Below, piece after piece: positions 60,130 to 64,000 of a DNA stretch of 64,000 nucleotides (position 1 is its first letter; the number at the start of each line of letters is the position of its first letter). The stretch is taken from positions 62,001-126,000 of the forward strand of contig JAZTWP010000033.1 of the NCBI GenBank assembly GCA_045636025.1. Direction: 5' to 3'. Origin of the DNA: UBA1081 sp045636025 (GTDB lineage Bacteria; Bacillota; Clostridia; Oscillospirales; Acutalibacteraceae). Position numbers and translations under genes: made by a program. The notes beneath the pieces were generated by a model that had not been told where the DNA came from, searched no databases, and was given only the letters and a program-made list of their open reading frames with translations.

Positions 60130-61668
60130 TTACCAGCCCTTGGAATCATCAAAATCAAGCAGAGATTCATCCAGCGGTTTTTCATTCATAACTGTATACA
60201 TAAAGTCGTTGAACTGCTTTCTCATTTCATTACGGGGAATAGCACGCGGGTCAATCAGGTCATGAGAAATCCATACAATGGGAATATTACGCTGATTAGC
60301 AATATCCTGAATCATACCTGTCATAGACTTACTACCCTTGCAGGTAATATCATCATAAAAGACAATCATATCACAGTTAAAGCGTTCGTATTCTTCGAAC
60401 ATTTCCAGCAGATTTTCATATCCGCCGACAAGATGACGGCGCATAATTGCCTGCTCCCAAAGCTGAGCAACACCCCAGAGTGCCTCTTCCTTATCATCCT
60501 CGGAGATAAACTCGTGGTGGGACATATTATTGAGAACAGCAACAGTATTTACACCCCAACACTCATACATCCATGTAGAAAAATGCATATAGTATGATGA
60601 CGGAGCACCGCACACTAGTGTTCTGTGACGCGTCTTAGGACGGACGTTGATTTTTTCCTTAACGCATTTTTCGCAGATTTCAAGCATTTCTCTGCCGATT
60701 TTTGCACATTCCTTGTTCAGACCGCTGGAGAAAGAAAGTTGGAATGAACGGTACAGCAGGTTAGGCACACTCGGCACGGGATAGTACGGAGATTTTGCAA
60801 GCTCCCAAAGTTCGTGCTGAATACGTGTTTCCTCGTTGTACTGACGGACTGTTTCAAAGAAAGCATCCCAGTCAAAGGTTTCGCCTGTACAGTCCTCGAT
60901 AAATTTAATAACCTCTTTAACGTGAGCAACCGCATATTCTCTTGTATCCTCATCCTTCCAGCGCATAGGTGTACAGCCCTGAATTGACGGCACCTTAAGG
61001 CGGCGCTCAACAATAGCCGAATTCATAACCGAAGAATCGCAAGGAGCGTTACTTGTAATAAGACAGGCACCGTAATACGGAAGCTGGTCATCTATGGCAA
61101 CACCGCAGATTGCAGAGGAGTTTCGGCAGGAGTCTGACGGAAGTCCGTAGGAATCAATAATATCTGTAAAGTAATGGCCTGCATGCTGATCGTTAGCAGT
61201 AGCAAGAATGTGGAAATAAGGCTCTTCTACCGCATTCTGAAGATTCGGGAAACCGCCAATAAGAATAGGAGATGCATCCTGCTCAAAAATAACGGTTTTC
61301 TTAGAATACTCATTTTCACCGAAGCGTTCATCTGTCTTGAGAATCTGAATCAAAGCCTTTACATTGCTCTTCAGGAGGAACTGCATATATTTGTGAGCAA
61401 TAACTAAGGCTTCACCGTGAGCATCGTCAATAGTACGGTCAACCATACTGCCGCTTCCGAGATAGGGTGCCATCCAGTGATAATATGTAAGAGCCTTGAA
61501 AGCGCGGACCGGGTCAGCTTTGAGAAGCTCACCGCTTATCTTTTTTTCAACAAGCCATTCCTTAAAATCAATCCAGGAATCCTTGAATCCCTTCCATTTT
61601 CTGTAGCGGGCAAGCTCATAACCATTATAAAAACGCTTTCTGCTGCCGAAGTTTTTCTTATCAGCCAT
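60130..61668 (-). CDS. 2-hydroxyacyl-CoA dehydratase family protein (larger subunit)
   Basis: 512 residues. The HgdB/BcrB-type fold is suggested by DSCRNSSAICGVAIDDQLPY, ITSNAPCDSSVMNSAI, a central CGAPSSYYMHFSTWMYECWG and the late FYDDITCKGSKSMTGMIQDI with PIVWISHDLIDPR. Cysteines at these places could hold a 4Fe-4S cluster. Members reduce or dehydrate acyl-CoA esters or act as double-cubane reductases. Compared with typical members it has a long N-terminal part and unusual motifs. The ATG at 61668 has GGGGAGAGCAGA upstream and overlaps the preceding gene by 8 bases. Confidence 0.8.
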   Translation of the reverse strand: MADKKNFGSRKRFYNGYELARYRKWKGFKDSWIDFKEWLVEKKISGELLKADPVRAFKALTYYHWMAPYLGSGSMVDRTIDDAHGEALVIAHKYMQFLLKSNVKALIQILKTDERFGENEYSKKTVIFEQDASPILIGGFPNLQNAVEEPYFHILATANDQHAGHYFTDIIDSYGLPSDSCRNSSAICGVAIDDQLPYYGACLITSNAPCDSSVMNSAIVERRLKVPSIQGCTPMRWKDEDTREYAVAHVKEVIKFIEDCTGETFDWDAFFETVRQYNEETRIQHELWELAKSPYYPVPSVPNLLYRSFQLSFSSGLNKECAKIGREMLEICEKCVKEKINVRPKTRHRTLVCGAPSSYYMHFSTWMYECWGVNTVAVLNNMSHHEFISEDDKEEALWGVAQLWEQAIMRRHLVGGYENLLEMFEEYERFNCDMIVFYDDITCKGSKSMTGMIQDIANQRNIPIVWISHDLIDPRAIPRNEMRKQFNDFMYTVMNEKPLDESLLDFDDSKGW

Positions 61669-62863
61669 TCTGCTCTCCCCTTTCTGCAATTTTGAGTTCA
61701 AGAGCTTCAACAAAGGCCTGGAAACGAGTACGCAGCTGACCCGTTGAAGTGTTTACATATTCCTTTTCAATACCCATACAAGGAAGATTATAGTCGCTTT
61801 CCATTACGTGCTGACAGTACATACGCTCATATTCCCAATACTCACAGAACTTCATCTGCTGAACGATAAGACCGTCTGCATTATAATCCTCGGCAAGTTT
61901 TTTGAGATACTGCTTTCTGCCGTGAACCTTCTCCGGATTCATAAATCTCGGGCACTCATTAGTTTCAATATAGTGTCTGGCAATCGCATTCATTGCAGTT
62001 TCACCGTCACGGATTTCTATTTCTTCTCTTCCCGGAAGTGAGCCGAAGCAATATCTGTCTGCAACAACAAATGCTCCGCAATCCTCAATAAGCTTTGTGA
62101 AATACGGATCATCGTTTTCACCGCCTGCAAGGACAACCCTTACACGGTACCAGGGGTTTTCATCAGGAACTCTTGTTTTCAGTTCCTCAAGAGTTTCCCT
62201 GAGATAAGGCATAATCAGCTCATGGGGACAACACTCACTGACAAGCTCGATAAGATGGAACTCGTAGCCCGTAAGTGGGGGATTTTTAAGCTTACGATAA
62301 TTTCCGATTTCAGTAACTACGCGGCAAAGCTCGTTGTGCTTTTCAATTGCCTTGCGTAAGGATTCTTCTGAAACGTCAACACCATAGACCCCGTTTAATC
62401 GGTCGAGAATATGCTTTTTCAGCTGTTTTTCATAATGCTTTATCGCATAATCCTTTGTTACAAAAGGAGCATCCATGTGAGAAACAAAAAACTTTTCATT
62501 CTGCTCTTTAACGAGGTCGAGCATCTCAAAATGCTCGTGAGAACGGTGCATCATTCCGCAGGTCTCTGTACTCAGAAGTGCAGAGAAGAAATTATATCCA
62601 CCCTCAATTGCAAGTTCAAGAATGCTGCGTGAGTACATACATGTTTTTTCCGACATATAATATGTAGCAATAGCAGTATCGGCTACACCGGGAGCTCTCA
62701 GACGCACGGAAAAACAACCGTCAAGATTCATAAGCACCTCAGGTACATAATAACATGAATAACCGAGTGCAAGCTTGCCGTCAGCCAAGGCTTTATCCAC
62801 CAATTCATTTTTTACCTCTTCAAGAAGATTTTCAAAAAACACACGGTGTTTGAGGTCTCTCAT
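61661..62863 (-). CDS. 2-hydroxyacyl-CoA dehydratase family protein (smaller subunit)
   Basis: 400 residues. Family-typical text includes LALGYSCYYVPEVLMNL, LLSTETCGMMHRSHEHFEM, RVVLAGGENDDPYFTKLIED, ADGLIVQQMKFCEYWEYER and the ending GIEKEYVNTSTGQLRTRFQA with a following FVEAL. Cysteines in these motifs likely bind an iron-sulfur cluster. It forms a heterodimer candidate with the next gene. No activator ATPase gene is in the visible part; it may lie beyond the right edge. AAAGGCGGATT precedes the ATG. Confidence 0.85.
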   Translation of the reverse strand: MRDLKHRVFFENLLEEVKNELVDKALADGKLALGYSCYYVPEVLMNLDGCFSVRLRAPGVADTAIATYYMSEKTCMYSRSILELAIEGGYNFFSALLSTETCGMMHRSHEHFEMLDLVKEQNEKFFVSHMDAPFVTKDYAIKHYEKQLKKHILDRLNGVYGVDVSEESLRKAIEKHNELCRVVTEIGNYRKLKNPPLTGYEFHLIELVSECCPHELIMPYLRETLEELKTRVPDENPWYRVRVVLAGGENDDPYFTKLIEDCGAFVVADRYCFGSLPGREEIEIRDGETAMNAIARHYIETNECPRFMNPEKVHGRKQYLKKLAEDYNADGLIVQQMKFCEYWEYERMYCQHVMESDYNLPCMGIEKEYVNTSTGQLRTRFQAFVEALELKIAERGEQNG

Positions 62864-62932
62864 TTTTTTAATCCGCCTTTCTTTGATTTATATAACACAA
62901 TAACATTATTTTTTTGCTTGGAATCTGCTTTT

Positions 62933-63115
62933 TTACTTTATCAGAATAGTATTTTCCATAAGGTCAATATCACAGATTTCACCTTTTATTTTTGTGCATA
63001 CACCCATAAGGTCATAAACGATAAGTTCATCATCTTTACATATAACACGGGCAACATTTTTCAGGAGAAAAATATTCTCCTCATCACTTTTTTTATAAAT
63101 TGACGAAAGACACAT
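62933..63115 (-). CDS. CooT-family nickel-binding protein
   Basis: 60 residues with the family's opening MCLSSIYKK (Cys2 is the nickel ligand in CooT), a central VARVICKDDELIVYDLMGV and ending IDLMENTILIK. CooT assists nickel insertion into carbon monoxide dehydrogenase in Rhodospirillum; homologues occur widely in anaerobes. Its ribosome site AGGAGGAATAAAA overlaps the end of the His-rich gene, 2 bases away. Beside an acetyl-CoA-synthase-like gene this supports a nickel enzyme in the operon. Confidence 0.85.
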   Translation of the reverse strand: MCLSSIYKKSDEENIFLLKNVARVICKDDELIVYDLMGVCTKIKGEICDIDLMENTILIK

Positions 63116-63117
63116 TT

Positions 63118-63342
63118 TTATTCCTCCTCTTCCCCTATCGCCTGATTGATTTTTTCAGTTGATTGATTAAGAAGCTTAACCGCCTCTTTTATAAGCTCTG
63201 CTCCTTTTTCAGAAAGAGAGGCTGCAGTTTCTAAAAGCTCTTCTGCATGATGAGCATTGTGATGTGCCATATATTTAAGCAATGCCAATGTTTCCTCGTT
63301 GGTTGAATGGTCGTGTGCGTGACTGTGATGATTATGTTCCAT
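63118..63342 (-). CDS. Small His-rich protein, likely metal-binding
   Basis: 74 residues. The N-terminus MEHNHHSHAHDHS and a helical LALLKYMAHHNAHHAEELLE give ten or so histidines, followed by a coiled-coil-like acidic helix ending in GEEEE. It is similar in idea to CooJ and other nickel chaperones, but I see no specific homology. It lies one base after the acetyl-CoA-synthase-like gene and 2 bases before cooT, a tight operon. Confidence 0.75.
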   Translation of the reverse strand: MEHNHHSHAHDHSTNEETLALLKYMAHHNAHHAEELLETAASLSEKGAELIKEAVKLLNQSTEKINQAIGEEEE

Positions 63343-63343
63343 A

Positions 63344-64000
63344 TCAGTGTTTCTCCCTTTCTTTTTTCAAATGTAATTCCCTTAAGCCCTCGACCTCGTC
63401 ACAAATCGGCTTCATTTTGCACGATGAGCAGTCAAGCTCATCAAGCTGTAACGTGCTGTGTACTGCATCAGTAATTTTTTTTGCTTTCATAGCAAGATCT
63501 GAAAGCGCTCTGTAATTGAAGTCTTCTTTTGTGATGAAAACTGTTCTTACCGCTTCAACATCATCATTTTTCTTAAATGCCTCTATCAGACTGCAGCCGA
63601 TATTCATAAACGACAACGGATTTTCCGAATGTAAAGAAGCTTTTGCCACACGCACCTGCTCCTTCGATGCTGAAGGCGAAATGCGGATGTGATAGCCCAT
63701 CGGATAAATCTGAAAAGCAGTAAAACCTATATTTTTAAGCTGTTCGCAAGTCAGCTCTTCATCATTCTTTTGCTTCAGACTGACAAAAGTCAGATGAGCA
63801 AAGGGTGTATCTCTCTTTATTTCGCTTAAGTCGGGTCCGTACAAAAAAACCTCATCCTGCACAGACGGCAAATTCGTAAAAACTATACTGCTGACAGATG
63901 CTTTTCCGCTTCCGCCCAATTCATAAGCCATATCACTGCGGAACAAAATTGCATTTTTGTCACCGTTTTCGGCACAAAGCTTCTCATCATATAAAACTGA
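63344..64000 (-). CDS. Acetyl-CoA synthase (CdhC/AcsB)-like protein, partial
   Basis: 218 residues are visible; the reading frame stays open to the window edge (LYDEKLCAENGDKNAILFRS), so the N-terminus is missing. DMAYELGGSGKASVSSIVFT with LYGPDLSEIKRDTPFAHLTF resembles the middle domain of acetyl-CoA synthase (ELGG..., GPDIDE...). The C-terminal SSCKMKPICDEVEGLRELH has three cysteines and differs from the A-cluster motif of AcsB, which is not seen here. It may be a shortened relative with another role. It leads the operon with the His-rich, CooT and HgdB-like genes. Confidence 0.6.
   Translation of the reverse strand, partial: SVLYDEKLCAENGDKNAILFRSDMAYELGGSGKASVSSIVFTNLPSVQDEVFLYGPDLSEIKRDTPFAHLTFVSLKQKNDEELTCEQLKNIGFTAFQIYPMGYHIRISPSASKEQVRVAKASLHSENPLSFMNIGCSLIEAFKKNDDVEAVRTVFITKEDFNYRALSDLAMKAKKITDAVHSTLQLDELDCSSCKMKPICDEVEGLRELHLKKEREKH

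Noticed and set aside
59947..60597. Plus-strand frame of 216 codons opposite the HgdB-like gene
   Set aside because: The minus strand holds two genes with good ribosome sites; this frame has no such support.

Overview
The window reads as chromosomal DNA (roughly 40% GC) of an anaerobic, spore-forming gut member of the Clostridia, most likely a Ruminococcaceae/Oscillospiraceae relative. The reasons are dipicolinate synthase (dpaAB), yabP/yabQ and a SpoVB-like flippase for spores, type I dockerins on secreted proteins, a T-box and a glycine riboswitch, AGGAGG ribosome sites, and near-consensus sigma-A promoters. Genus assignment is inference. No tRNA, rRNA, CRISPR array, transposase or phage gene was seen.

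Layout. 1-421: a secreted protein broken by a frameshift. 0.7-4.1 kb: rpsO-pnp and a YgjV-like membrane protein. 4.1-13.8 kb: a yab-type division and sporulation cluster (yabR, divIC-like, yabQ, yabP, rqcP, hup, mazG, spoVB-like) interrupted by a ClC transporter, a GH43 enzyme, an HtrA protease and a degenerate SGNH-like protein. 13.8-22.2 kb: sialidase-like propeller, hemZ, metallo-beta-lactamase-fold hydrolase, dtd, PspC protein, rel and recJ. 22.3-23.7 kb: dpaA-dpaB. 23.9-27.3 kb: ileS under an isoleucine T-box. 27.4-27.8 kb: a secreted protein whose mature N-terminus is a true ubiquitin domain. 28-35 kb: a glycan-use block (GH125 mannosidase, two GPH-type transporters, a small HExxH membrane protein, a TIM-barrel isomerase). 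35-38 kb: two paralogous secreted PHP phosphoesterases with matching operators. 38-42.2 kb: purC, ackA divergent from tmcAL, and an intracellular PHP protein. 42.3-48 kb: ECF sigma factor, membrane anti-sigma and three dockerin proteins in one operon, then a convergent large dockerin protein with five repeats. 48.2-51.7 kb: glycolytic pgk-tpiA-gpmI. 52-56 kb: TspO, then a VTT protein, phytoene-desaturase-like flavoprotein and iron-sulfur reductase operon. 56-60 kb: small genes, a glycine-riboswitch-controlled AgcS symporter, and a repeat-flanked cassette. 59.9-64 kb: an operon with an acetyl-CoA-synthase-like protein (cut by the window end), a His-rich protein, CooT, two 2-hydroxyacyl-CoA dehydratase-family proteins and a 58-residue membrane protein.

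The most notable items are the secreted ubiquitin without its Gly-Gly tail, the nickel/dehydratase-family operon at the right edge, and the sigma/anti-sigma/dockerin operon. The ubiquitin gene beside a mannosidase and transporter block suggests an interface with host glycoproteins, but this is inference from position.
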